64,000 nt of DNA, from assembly GCA_905479985.1 (NCBI GenBank), contig CAJQOM010000016.1:91778-155777 (forward strand), written 5' to 3'. Source of the stretch: an uncultured Gammaproteobacteria bacterium (GTDB taxonomy: Bacteria > Pseudomonadota > Gammaproteobacteria > Nitrosococcales > Methylophagaceae). Both the position numbers and the translations under genes were made by a program. A model generated the notes under the pieces. The model worked only from the letters and a program-made list of their open reading frames with translations. It ran no database searches and had not been told where the DNA came from. Position 1 is the first letter of the stretch; each line of letters begins with the position of its first letter. Positions 26,795-37,592 of the stretch are shown in pieces.

Positions 26795-27534
26795 TGTTCA
26801 CCATAGCCCGACATGAACTTTACCGGCTATTTTTATCCCCTTTAGCATGGCTGATTCTCGCCTTAAGTCAGCTCATCCTCGCTTATCTGTTCTTGACCCA
26901 TATCGACTACTTCATGCAAGTCCAGGGCAAAATTTCAGCAATTCCAGGCGCACCGGGCGTCACCGAACTTGTTGCACTGCCTTTATTTAATAATGCTGCC
27001 ACCATCTTATTATTACTCACCCCACTCATCACCATGCGCTTGATCGCTGAAGAACGCCGAAATGACAGCTTCCCCCTATTACTGTCCGCCCCCTTATCAG
27101 CCACCCAAATCGTATTGGGAAAATACTTTGGGACACTCGGGTTTTTCTTAATGCTTGTCGGCCTAATTGCCTGTATGCCGCTGTCACTCTCGACCGGCAC
27201 CACACTTGATCTCACAGCCATTGCATCAGGTGTTTTTGGCCTAACCTTGTTAGTCGCCAGTTTTACCGCCATTGGCCTCTTTCTATCCTCATTGACTAAA
27301 CAGCCGACCATTGCTGCCATCAGTACATTCAGTACCCTATTCTTCCTATGGATCATTGACTGGGCCGGCAATACCGGCGAATCAACTTTGCTCAGCTGGC
27401 TCTCTTTGCTCAGTCATTTTCAGCCTATTCTACAAGGTGATATTCATAGCAAAGACATCGCCTATTACGGCATTGTCATCCTGTTTTTCCTAACGCTCAC
27501 CATTCACCGCATTAACGCACAGCGTCTCAGTTAA
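26794..27534 (+). CDS. ABC-2 type permease (GldF-like)
   Basis: A 246-residue membrane protein with six hydrophobic helices, starting MFTIARHELYRLFLSPLAW. The segment TPLITMRLIAEERRNDSFPLLLSAPLS is characteristic of this permease family. The ATG at 26794 overlaps the ATPase stop; a longer frame from 26695 would run inside that gene. It is the membrane partner of the preceding ATPase and is followed one base later by the GldG-like gene. Confidence 0.92.
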   Translation: MFTIARHELYRLFLSPLAWLILALSQLILAYLFLTHIDYFMQVQGKISAIPGAPGVTELVALPLFNNAATILLLLTPLITMRLIAEERRNDSFPLLLSAPLSATQIVLGKYFGTLGFFLMLVGLIACMPLSLSTGTTLDLTAIASGVFGLTLLVASFTAIGLFLSSLTKQPTIAAISTFSTLFFLWIIDWAGNTGESTLLSWLSLLSHFQPILQGDIHSKDIAYYGIVILFFLTLTIHRINAQRLS

Positions 27535-27535
27535 C

Positions 27536-28885
27536 ATGAAAATTAATACCAAGACACAACGTCAATTAAAAATACAGAATGGCTTATTTTATGTCCTGAT
27601 GATCGGTCTGGTTATTTTACTAGCCCAGTTATCGCTCAAAACCAATACCCAAATGGACTGGACAAGTAACCAGCGCCATAGCCTATCAAAAACCACTACC
27701 ACCTTTTTAAAACAACTCGACAAACCGATTACAATTCAAGTTTTTGTCAGCGAAGGTAATGAGTTTAAACCGGCCTTAACCACCCTTTTAAACCGTTATA
27801 AAAGCCATCAGCCTGAACTCACCATCCATTATATTGACCCCGATTTTTCGCCCGATATCGTGCGTGAACTCAATATCCAACAACAGGGCGAAATGGTCAT
27901 TTCCTTAGGCGAGCAACAACAGCACGTCTTTGATCTATCAGAACAGTCGCTCACCAATGCCCTTATTGCCGTCTCGAGAGAACAAGACAAATGGCTGGTT
28001 TTTATTGAAGGTCATGGTGAGCGTCAACCAGATCATCAAGCCAATTTTAATATGAGTACATGGACCACAACACTAAAACAAAAAGGCTTTAAAACAAAAA
28101 CACTGAACCTCGTACAGCATCAACAAATACCCCGTAATACAGCAGCAGTCGTCATCGCAAGTCCAGAAAAGCCTTGGCTCCCTGGTGAAATCACACTCCT
28201 CAAAGACTATTTAGCCGCCGGCGGCAATCTACTCTGGCTAACGGAACCCAGCGATAATCGTCCGCTTGCCGCCTTAGCTGAGCACCTCGGACTCGACATC
28301 CTTCCCGGCACCCTTATCGATCCCAATACCGAATTGCTTGGTATTCCTGACCCTCAGTTTGCCTTAATCACTGACTACGCTGACCACCCTATCGGTCAAG
28401 CCACATCCAGCGTCACCCTCTTTCCTAAAGTAAGCGCCATGACGCCAATGACAGAGTCCAGTCATTGGCAATACCAAGCGTTACTCTCCACACCTGCTAA
28501 TGTCTGGAGCGATAGTGATCCTGGACCCTTAGCACAATATCAAGCAGGAGATGATACCGCCGGCCCGCTGAATATTGGCTATTTACTCACCGCCAAACAA
28601 TCACAACAGGACAGACAACAACGCGTTATCGTCATTGGGGATGGTGACTTCCTATCCAATAGCTTTATCGGTAATGCCGCCAATTTAGAACTAGGTTTAG
28701 CCATTATGAATTGGTTAGCCGAAGACGATAACCTTATTGCCATTCCAGTCAAAACCACCGTCGATAAACAACTAGAATTAGACAAAATGGCCTCACTCTT
28801 TATTGGCCTTGGCTTTCTTGTCGTTTTACCAGCATCCCTACTACTGATCGGACTCAGCCTTTGGTGGTATCGTCGACAACAATGA
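27536..28885 (+). CDS. GldG-like auxiliary protein of the ABC system
   Basis: This 449-residue protein has an N-terminal membrane helix (FYVLMIGLVILLAQLSL), a large periplasmic region and a C-terminal helix (LFIGLGFLVVLPASLLLIGL) with a basic tail. DWTSNQRHSLSKTT near the start, VFIEGHGERQPDH and VIGDGDFLSNSF later are typical of the ABC_transp_aux/GldG family. It is thought to work with the ATPase and permease encoded just upstream; biochemical role unknown. The stop overlaps the next start (ATGA). Confidence 0.9.
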   Translation: MKINTKTQRQLKIQNGLFYVLMIGLVILLAQLSLKTNTQMDWTSNQRHSLSKTTTTFLKQLDKPITIQVFVSEGNEFKPALTTLLNRYKSHQPELTIHYIDPDFSPDIVRELNIQQQGEMVISLGEQQQHVFDLSEQSLTNALIAVSREQDKWLVFIEGHGERQPDHQANFNMSTWTTTLKQKGFKTKTLNLVQHQQIPRNTAAVVIASPEKPWLPGEITLLKDYLAAGGNLLWLTEPSDNRPLAALAEHLGLDILPGTLIDPNTELLGIPDPQFALITDYADHPIGQATSSVTLFPKVSAMTPMTESSHWQYQALLSTPANVWSDSDPGPLAQYQAGDDTAGPLNIGYLLTAKQSQQDRQQRVIVIGDGDFLSNSFIGNAANLELGLAIMNWLAEDDNLIAIPVKTTVDKQLELDKMASLFIGLGFLVVLPASLLLIGLSLWWYRRQQ

Positions 28886-29760
28886 AATCAAGCTACCTCA
28901 TCAATCTGGGCCTTATTATCCTACTCGCAGGACTGTACTGGTTTAACAATCACAGCGATGCCCCCTCGAGCACTAATACTAAATTAACCCTTATAGATAG
29001 CGAAACTGTCGAACATATCATCATTTCACAAGGAAACAGGGCCGAGATTATCCTCGATAAAACAGTTGGCCAATGGCAACTAACAGCCCCATTAACGGCC
29101 CACGCTAATCCAACAAGAATCAATTTACTACTGTCATTGTTAACTATCAATACTGGCCGCCAACAAGCCATCACTAAAGGCCAAGATCTCAGCCCTTTTG
29201 GTTTAACAAAAGACAGTGTCAGCCTAACATTAGGCCAGCAACACTTTCTCTTCGGCAATATCGAACCCATTAGTCAACACCGTTATGTCTTACACAACGA
29301 CACACTCTACCTACTCGAGGACACAATCAGTCCACTACTCAACACCAACGCCAGCAGTTTTATAGATAACCGGTTGATACCAGAAGGACAAAACCTCACA
29401 CAGATTACAATACCTTTTTATCAACAACAGACATTGTCTAATCAAACAATCACATTAAGTCTCATTGATGGTCACTGGCAAACGGAACAACACCTTACAG
29501 CAGATAAACAAGTTGAGCTGGTTGATAACTGGCATCATGCACGCGCCTTACAAGTAATACCGCTTGATGCCATAGCCTCAGAATTTGAACCATCAACATT
29601 TCATGCCAACCTTACATTCGATGATCAAACAGAGCCTATGAAGCTCGCTTTACACCTAAATGAGGCCAGCTTCTTTATCATCAATGAAAAAGCCAAACTC
29701 GCGTATCAATTCCCTAAAGTGTTATACCAAACATTATTATTACCCATACCAAACTTGTAG
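28882..29760 (+). CDS. DUF4340 domain protein
   Basis: The 292-residue protein has one N-terminal membrane helix (LINLGLIILLAGLYWF) and a repeated beta-rich periplasmic part with pairs such as GQWQLTAPLTAHAN and FGLTKDSVSLTLGQQHFLFG, the pattern of DUF4340. This family usually accompanies GldG-like genes. I use the ATG at 28882, which overlaps the GldG-like stop. mutM begins 15 bp downstream. Confidence 0.85.
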   Translation: MKSSYLINLGLIILLAGLYWFNNHSDAPSSTNTKLTLIDSETVEHIIISQGNRAEIILDKTVGQWQLTAPLTAHANPTRINLLLSLLTINTGRQQAITKGQDLSPFGLTKDSVSLTLGQQHFLFGNIEPISQHRYVLHNDTLYLLEDTISPLLNTNASSFIDNRLIPEGQNLTQITIPFYQQQTLSNQTITLSLIDGHWQTEQHLTADKQVELVDNWHHARALQVIPLDAIASEFEPSTFHANLTFDDQTEPMKLALHLNEASFFIINEKAKLAYQFPKVLYQTLLLPIPNL

Positions 29761-29775
29761 CATAAGAGTAAACCG

Positions 29776-30606
29776 ATGCCTGAATTACCTGAAGTTGAAA
29801 CCACCCGAAAAGGCATCCAGCCCTATCTAGAAAAAGCAGTCATAACAGATGTCATCATTCGAAACTTCTCACTACGCTGGCCCATCCCCACTGATTTAGC
29901 GGAGACATTAAACCAACAAACAATTCACTCGGTTAAACGACGGGCAAAATACCTGTTAATTGAATGCGATACCGGCACATTAATGATCCACTTAGGTATG
30001 TCAGGCAGCTTAAGAATTTTAGACAAAATCGAACGAGATAATCCAGCCAAACATCATCATGTTGATATTACGCTGGATAATGGTCACCTTTTACGCTACA
30101 CCGACCCAAGACGTTTTGGTGCTATTCTGTGGACAGACCAAACGATAAAAGAACATAAGCTCATCGCCCATCTCGGTCCAGAGCCTTTATTAAAAGACTT
30201 CCATACCGATTATTTATACCAACAGGCACTGACCAAGCGCTGTAGCGTCAAAACCTTCATTATGACTGGCCAAGTGGTCGTAGGCGTCGGGAATATTTAT
30301 GCCAATGAAAGTTTGTTTCTATCAGGTATTCACCCAAAAACCATCGCACAAAATTTAACAAAAGCACAATGTGAGAAACTCACAGAACAGATCAAGCTCG
30401 TACTCAGCAAAGCAATAAAAGCCGGTGGAACCACCTTAAAAGACTTTACAAAAAGTGATGGTAAACCTGGGTATTTTGCCCAACAGCTCAATGTTTATGG
30501 GCGCAAAAACGAACCTTGTCGCCATTGCGGAAACAACATTGAACACTACAAAGAAACACAAAGGGCAACCTATTATTGCCCTAAGTGTCAGCCAGAAACT
30601 AACTAA
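29776..30606 (+). CDS. mutM: Formamidopyrimidine-DNA glycosylase
   Basis: MutM (Fpg) removes 8-oxoguanine and other oxidised purines. The 276-residue protein begins [10 protein letters not shown], with the catalytic N-terminal Pro (after Met removal) and Glu. It contains RRAKYLLIE with the catalytic Lys, [28 protein letters not shown], and the C-terminal zinc finger CRHCGN...YYCPKC. It follows the DUF4340 gene by 15 bp and its end overlaps the convergent csp gene by 8 bp. Confidence 0.98.
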   Translation: MPELPEVETTRKGIQPYLEKAVITDVIIRNFSLRWPIPTDLAETLNQQTIHSVKRRAKYLLIECDTGTLMIHLGMSGSLRILDKIERDNPAKHHHVDITLDNGHLLRYTDPRRFGAILWTDQTIKEHKLIAHLGPEPLLKDFHTDYLYQQALTKRCSVKTFIMTGQVVVGVGNIYANESLFLSGIHPKTIAQNLTKAQCEKLTEQIKLVLSKAIKAGGTTLKDFTKSDGKPGYFAQQLNVYGRKNEPCRHCGNNIEHYKETQRATYYCPKCQPETN

Positions 30607-30811
30607 CTGGCGTTACATCTTCTGCTTGCCAGCCCTTGTCACCTTTAGTGACAGTGAACTCGACTTGTTGACCCTCATCTAAGGTTTTGAAACCATCACC
30701 TTGAATAGCACGGAAATGAACAAAGACATCATCGCCACCTTCACGCTCTAAAAAACCAAAACCTTTTGCTGCGTCAAACCATTTAACGCTTCCAACGACA
30801 CGTTCAGACAT
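30599..30811 (-). CDS. Cold-shock domain protein
   Basis: A 70-residue single cold-shock domain protein with RNP1 KGFGFL and RNP2 DVFVHF. It binds single-stranded nucleic acids. I cannot tell whether it is cold-induced. The last eight bases overlap the end of mutM on the other strand. The region upstream (30812-31096) holds its leader and the rluD promoter. Confidence 0.95.
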   Translation of the reverse strand: MSERVVGSVKWFDAAKGFGFLEREGGDDVFVHFRAIQGDGFKTLDEGQQVEFTVTKGDKGWQAEDVTPVS

Positions 30812-31096
30812 AAAAACTCACTTCATTTTAATTAGATATAGACAGCAAACCGTCATTGGTTATGCCACCTTTTGTTGACGTTAAAATCAACAGTTTTGTC
30901 ACCGTATCAGCATATTATTAAAAATGCAATAGCTAGCGCAACATCTCTACTCACCATAAAAACTTGTCTCAAAACTACAACAAAAAATCAAAAATAACTG
31001 CTCAAACAAGCAATTAGCAACATACGGTAAAGACAACCCAACCCAACACCTCGGTCTAAGTTATACTCTTTTCCTGTTTTATTTTCTCAAAGCCTC

Positions 31097-32062
31097 ATGA
31101 CAAACAAATTAGAATTACAAGGCATTATCCCTGATGACAGTGCCGGCCTTAGACTCGATCAAGCGCTAGCCCAATTATTCTCAGATTATTCTAGGGGCCA
31201 AATCACCAAATGGATCAAAGCTGGCCATGTCCAGGTTAATGATAAAGTGCTTAGACCAAGAGACAGCGTCACTGGCGGAGAGCGCGTCGAGATCAATGCT
31301 GAAATTGAAGTGGTTGATGAGAGTTGGGTAGCCGAAGCAATCCAGCTTGATGTTATTCATGAAGATCAAGATGTCCTGATTATCAACAAACCTGCAGGCA
31401 TGGTGGTCCATCCCGGCGCAGGTAATCATCAAGGTACCATGCTCAACGCCCTACTTCATCATGCACCAGAACTAGAAGCCATCCCAAGAGCTGGCATTGT
31501 TCACCGTATTGATAAAGGCACGACCGGCCTATTGATGATCGCCAAAACCTTACAAGCCCATAATAGCTTAGTGTCGCAACTACAAGAACGGACTGTCCAA
31601 CGAGAATATCAAGCCATCGCCATGGGCGTCATGACCGCAGGTGGTACAGTCGATGAACCTGTTGGCCGTCACCCAGTAGAACGAAAACGCATGACCGTAA
31701 TTGGGTCAGGCAAACCGGCTATCACCCATTATCGCGTCGAACAACGCTTTCGCGCCCATACCCATATTCGATGTAAATTAGAAACCGGTCGTACCCATCA
31801 AATTCGTGTCCACATGGCCCACATTCGCTATCCTTTATTAGGCGACCCAGCCTACGGCGGTAGACTCCGCTTACCTAAAGGTGCAACAGAACAATGCCAA
31901 CAAGGCCTGCAAAGCTTTAAACGCCAAGCCTTGCATGCTGGTCTGCTAGGGTTTGTGCATCCAAGGACAGAACAAGATGTCTCATGGCAAGTTGATATGC
32001 CAGAAGATATGAAAGCAATCTTAGCTATTCTCGCCAAAGATCAGTTACAAAATAGCGATTAA
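31097..32062 (+). CDS. rluD: 23S rRNA pseudouridine synthase RluD
   Basis: The 321-residue enzyme has an N-terminal S4 domain (GLRLDQALAQLFSDYSRGQI) and a catalytic domain with the nucleophilic Asp in GIVHRIDKGTTGLLMIAKT, plus KPAGMVVHPGAGN and LETGRTHQIRVHMAH. RluD makes pseudouridines in helix 69 of 23S rRNA. The motif reads HRIDKGTTG rather than HRLDKDTSG, a normal variant in this branch. A TATACT -10 lies at about 31060, but no clear ribosome-binding site precedes the ATG. Confidence 0.94.
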   Translation: MTNKLELQGIIPDDSAGLRLDQALAQLFSDYSRGQITKWIKAGHVQVNDKVLRPRDSVTGGERVEINAEIEVVDESWVAEAIQLDVIHEDQDVLIINKPAGMVVHPGAGNHQGTMLNALLHHAPELEAIPRAGIVHRIDKGTTGLLMIAKTLQAHNSLVSQLQERTVQREYQAIAMGVMTAGGTVDEPVGRHPVERKRMTVIGSGKPAITHYRVEQRFRAHTHIRCKLETGRTHQIRVHMAHIRYPLLGDPAYGGRLRLPKGATEQCQQGLQSFKRQALHAGLLGFVHPRTEQDVSWQVDMPEDMKAILAILAKDQLQNSD

Positions 32063-32085
32063 CACTAATAACAGCACTGTCTAAA

Positions 32086-32123
32086 AAGGCCAGTATTTCA
32101 TCAGAAATACTGGCCTTCATTTT
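32086..32123 (+). terminator. Terminator after rluD
   Basis: A perfect stem AAGGCCAGTATTTC / GAAATACTGGCCTT with a short loop is followed by CATTTTATTT. The A run on the left also allows it to act in the katG direction. Confidence 0.88.
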
Positions 32124-32133
32124 ATTTAAAATA

Positions 32134-34435
<2,302 letters not shown>

Positions 34436-34445
34436 TTAAAGCGAT

Positions 34446-34463
34446 TGATAATAACGATTATTA
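34446..34463. promoter_or_regulatory. AT-rich inverted repeat upstream of katG
   Basis: TGATAAT-AACG-ATTATTA is an inverted repeat with six of seven matches. It loosely resembles Fur-family boxes, which would suit a heme peroxidase gene, but it is about 90 bp from the start codon and could be chance or belong to the end of the upstream gene. Confidence 0.25.
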
Positions 34464-34492
34464 AAAGATAAGGAATCCCTTTTAGAAAAACC

Positions 34493-35488
34493 TTACTTAA
34501 CCTTTGGCAAAGACGCCTGCATCGAATCCGGTAAATGAGTAACAAGCTGTGTTCTTACCCGATGCCAATAGGCTGACAGCAACAATAACATTGCGCCCAT
34601 CAATACCCCAGTAAATGCAAAACTTGATCCCACCATACCATAGCGATCGATAAGACCAGATAAAGCATAAATAACATAAATCAAGGAGGACACCATCAAC
34701 ACTCGCCTATCGATACAAATAGAAACAAAAGTCAGTAATAAATACAACAAAATCACCAATGCCATATTCCAGAGACCATGTTCACCATTCAATATATCCA
34801 AGCCCGTAAACACTGGATGAATAATCAACGGTGCCGATAAAAGATGACACCAAAATGCAACATCGGACCGGTAGTTAACGCGTGTTGTATCCGCTGAATC
34901 CCACTGCATTGCAAATGCAAATACTAATAAGCCACAGACAAACAACACCGGTGATAGCCAATTGTCCATCTCTGGGAAAACAGCGCCTAATGATGAGATA
35001 ACGAGGCCGACTGCCCCTGCAACTGCCACCGCGACAGTGATCGGCACACTAAACCGTTGCCAATGGATAAATGCCGCTACAACAGACAATGTAGCCGCTA
35101 GTATTGCCCCCAGCTCAGTTTGAATAGAAAGCAAAGAGTCTGATAAACCAGCAATACTGCCGACAAAGGCGATGAGCAGCATAATGGCAGGCAAAGCCAT
35201 TTTCCTTTTTAAAACGAAGAACTCCGCTAGGCCCCAAGATAACAGCGCAAATACCAAATAACCCAAGCTCGTATCAACCGCTTCCAACACCGAAAAAGAA
35301 GAAAATAACAATAAGCCACAAGCAATAACAATGAAAATATCATTAAAGCCACCGATTAACTTAAAGTGTTCCTCATCAGCAGCAGATGAACCTTTCACCG
35401 AAGCCACTTGATGGCGAAACGCCTCGACTGCAGATGCTGAAAATATGCCTTCTTTTACAGCCGCATTTAAATCTTCATCGTTATACAT
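34493..35488 (-). CDS. Polytopic membrane protein of unknown function
   Basis: The 331-residue protein has a soluble N-terminal part of about 50 residues (MYNDEDLNAAVKEGIFSASA, which resembles the start of DUF2157-type proteins) followed by about ten hydrophobic helices from FNDIFIVIACGLLLFSS onward. I do not recognise a functional motif. It starts 18 bp after the MscS-type gene, so the two are probably an operon. A role in membrane stress is only an inference from that neighbour. Confidence 0.65.
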   Translation of the reverse strand: MYNDEDLNAAVKEGIFSASAVEAFRHQVASVKGSSAADEEHFKLIGGFNDIFIVIACGLLLFSSFSVLEAVDTSLGYLVFALLSWGLAEFFVLKRKMALPAIMLLIAFVGSIAGLSDSLLSIQTELGAILAATLSVVAAFIHWQRFSVPITVAVAVAGAVGLVISSLGAVFPEMDNWLSPVLFVCGLLVFAFAMQWDSADTTRVNYRSDVAFWCHLLSAPLIIHPVFTGLDILNGEHGLWNMALVILLYLLLTFVSICIDRRVLMVSSLIYVIYALSGLIDRYGMVGSSFAFTGVLMGAMLLLLSAYWHRVRTQLVTHLPDSMQASLPKVK

Positions 35489-35506
35489 TAATGCCTCATT
35501 CTCAAC

Positions 35507-36562
35507 TCAGCCTTTTTCATCAATAGCTTGGTTTAGTATATGCGTTAATGGCGTCGCTAAACTAATCCCTTCGGCAATAGATAAATTCAAAATTTCTTCT
35601 CTAAATAACTGTCGCGTTTTCAATATCTGCTTAATCTCTTTGGTATAGAAAAACATCGTCCATTTAACCGCATGGTCACCGGTGTCATCAATCACCACCT
35701 CTATCGGGTGCTGGGATTCGTATTGTTCGCCATATTCTTCCTGCAGCAGCACTTCAACCTGAGCAAAAAAACTTCTCACCATTTTAGGCGGTACATCATA
35801 GCTGATGTTAAATGTCAGCTTCTCACGCAAGCCCTTAGCCGATGCGAACTTACTCAAATTCTGTAAAAATAAGGCCCTAAGCTGCGAGTTTTTAATCATC
35901 ATGCGGTGATTATTACTGATATCCAACAACTCCGTATGCAGCATCTTCGTCTTATACACATTGGCATAAACTTGTTTGCCATCCTGCGTGATTTGTAAAA
36001 TATCGCCCTCTTCAACCATCTTGCTATTTAAAATAATCAAACCACTGATAATATCTGGTGCCCATGCCGCTTGGGTTAACGCTAGCATCACCCCAACAAA
36101 GCCAAGCACGCCACCCGCTTGTAACAAGCTCTCAAAACCCAAAAGCTGAATACAACTAATCAGCCAAATGATAAAAAGAAAAACACCGCCAAAAACAACT
36201 AAACCGCGAGAATTATAAGTCTCCGACAACCGTGTTCCGCTATCGGTTTCCCATTGTTTCCCATAACGAGAATGCATAAAGTAGCTATAAACTTTAAACA
36301 CCATAAAAAACACATACGTAATCAAAAGAATCGTCAGCGTTTTACTCAACCAATTCCCTTCAATTGTCGGCGTCACAATAGCCTTATACAAAATTAAACC
36401 GATAATGACCACATTAATTACACGAAACAAATGCACTTGCTTGCCTTGCTGCTCATCAACCTTAGGCGTTAGTTTTTCAACTATCTCACCAGCAAAAACA
36501 AATAAACCAATATTAATTGCAATCAGCAACCACTCTAATGCAGAAATCTCGGGCATAACCAT
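35507..36562 (-). CDS. MscS-family mechanosensitive channel
   Basis: The 351-residue protein has about five N-terminal membrane helices and the MscS pore-lining and beta-domain region LLQAGGVLGFVGVMLALTQAAWAPDIISGLIILNSKMVEEGDILQI, cited here in two parts: pore helix near residues 150-175, beta domain after it. The C-terminal alpha/beta domain holds NISYDVPPKMVRSFFAQV. Such channels open under membrane tension. The Gly/Ala pattern of the pore helix is weaker than in E. coli MscS, so ion selectivity is uncertain. Confidence 0.82.
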   Translation of the reverse strand: MVMPEISALEWLLIAINIGLFVFAGEIVEKLTPKVDEQQGKQVHLFRVINVVIIGLILYKAIVTPTIEGNWLSKTLTILLITYVFFMVFKVYSYFMHSRYGKQWETDSGTRLSETYNSRGLVVFGGVFLFIIWLISCIQLLGFESLLQAGGVLGFVGVMLALTQAAWAPDIISGLIILNSKMVEEGDILQITQDGKQVYANVYKTKMLHTELLDISNNHRMMIKNSQLRALFLQNLSKFASAKGLREKLTFNISYDVPPKMVRSFFAQVEVLLQEEYGEQYESQHPIEVVIDDTGDHAVKWTMFFYTKEIKQILKTRQLFREEILNLSIAEGISLATPLTHILNQAIDEKG

Positions 36563-37091
36563 AGTTATTGTTTATCTTTTGAACGAAATAAAAGACTTAT
36601 AGAATACCAACAAATCTCACTGCCGGGTCTCAAAAGTTTTCACGTTAAAGAAAGTATTTAAATAAAAGCCTGGCTCAGGAAATCAATGCTCATTTAGAAC
36701 TGCAATAATTTAGACAAAAAAAGGCCTTGCTCGAGAAGAGAGCACTCTTAGTAATAAACAATCAGGGAGGGAGTACTGATGATGCAAATCACCGCTTTTA
36801 GGATTGGCAAGTAATCTGATATGAAGATAAACAAATTAAACAATGGACTAATTTAATCTAAACACCCTCAAAACCGACTGGAAAATAATCGCTTAATTCA
36901 GTCAATCGTGGGGGGCGGGGGGGGAAGCTAAATCATACAGACTATAAATCAAGTATTTGGAGGTTTTATACTAGTTCAATACTTAAGCTTTCTAATAGCT
37001 AACGACTGCCTCCAGCCTCGCGCAAGAATGCGCTTAGCCGAAGGTAACCGTAGTAAAAGAGCGCTAGGCGCTCTTTTACGTTTCTTTCTTA
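36563..37091. other. AT-rich intergenic region with a G-tract
   Basis: This stretch of about 530 bp has no convincing gene. It contains a G6-C-G8 tract (36910-36924), a possible very short frame at 36779-36814 (MMQITAFRIGK) behind a GGGAGGG sequence, and GC-rich palindromic sequence at 37015-37080 next to the csp end. The 36563 side must hold the promoter of the MscS-type gene. It could contain a decayed gene, but I cannot identify one. Confidence 0.5.
37053..37079 (-). terminator. Hairpin after the second cold-shock gene
   Basis: GTAAAAGAGCGC-TAG-GCGCTCTTTTAC is a perfect 12 bp stem with a three-base loop, 13 bp after the csp stop. There is a T run inside the arm but little after it, so termination in the minus direction is likely but not certain. 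Confidence 0.65.
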
Positions 37092-37298
37092 CTAAATTGG
37101 CGTTACTTTATTTGCGCAAGGGCCTTTTTGACCTTCACCAACTTCAAACTCAACTGCCTGGCCGTCATTCAATGATGCATATCCGCCGCCGGCTTGAATT
37201 TCTGAATGATGAACGAACAAATCTTTGCTGCCATCTTCAGGTGTAATAAAACCAAAGCCCTTATCGGCGTTGAACCATTTAACAATTCCTTTACTCAT
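37092..37298 (-). CDS. Cold-shock protein, CspA family
   Basis: A 68-residue cold-shock domain protein starting [20 protein letters not shown], with RNP1 KGFGFI and RNP2 DLFVHH. It is more CspA-like than the copy at 30599. Immediately upstream the start sequence is duplicated: an ATG at 37311 opens a six-codon frame (MSKENE) that ends inside the first codons of csp. The leader upstream to about 37450 is AT-rich, as expected for csp genes. Confidence 0.95.
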   Translation of the reverse strand: MSKGIVKWFNADKGFGFITPEDGSKDLFVHHSEIQAGGGYASLNDGQAVEFEVGEGQKGPCANKVTPI

Positions 37299-37536
37299 TT
37301 TCTTTACTCATTTTGTTGGTGAAATTAAAAAATTGCATCCGAATTCACCGGTTCGAATATAAATCTATATAATAAATAGACATAACCATCCATTATACGT
37401 GATATCCAGCATACCACATAAAAGTATTCATTTGTTGGCATATTAACCGAATTCTGCACTGCTAATAAGTAAAGGTTATTTTAACCCTGCCATTTTACAA
37501 GTGCCTAAATCCTAAAAAATATAAACATACCCATAC

Positions 37537-37566
37537 AAAAAAGGGCTGATAAAAATCAGCCCTTTT
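37537..37566 (-). terminator. Terminator after EF-G2
   Basis: AAAAGGGCTGAT and ATCAGCCCTTTT form a 12 bp stem around AAAA; on the minus strand the T run continues past the stem. It is 27 bp after the EF-G2 stop. Confidence 0.88.
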
Positions 37567-37592
37567 AATCTAACGCTATTTAAAATCTGCGA

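Noticed and set aside
26907..27371. Minus-strand frame opposite the ABC permease
   Set aside because: Shadow frame; the permease on the plus strand has clear family features and operon position.
30812..31096. A riboswitch or RNA gene between csp and rluD
   Set aside because: Only AT-rich leader sequence and a short GTTGA/TCAAC repeat are visible; no known RNA motif is recognisable.
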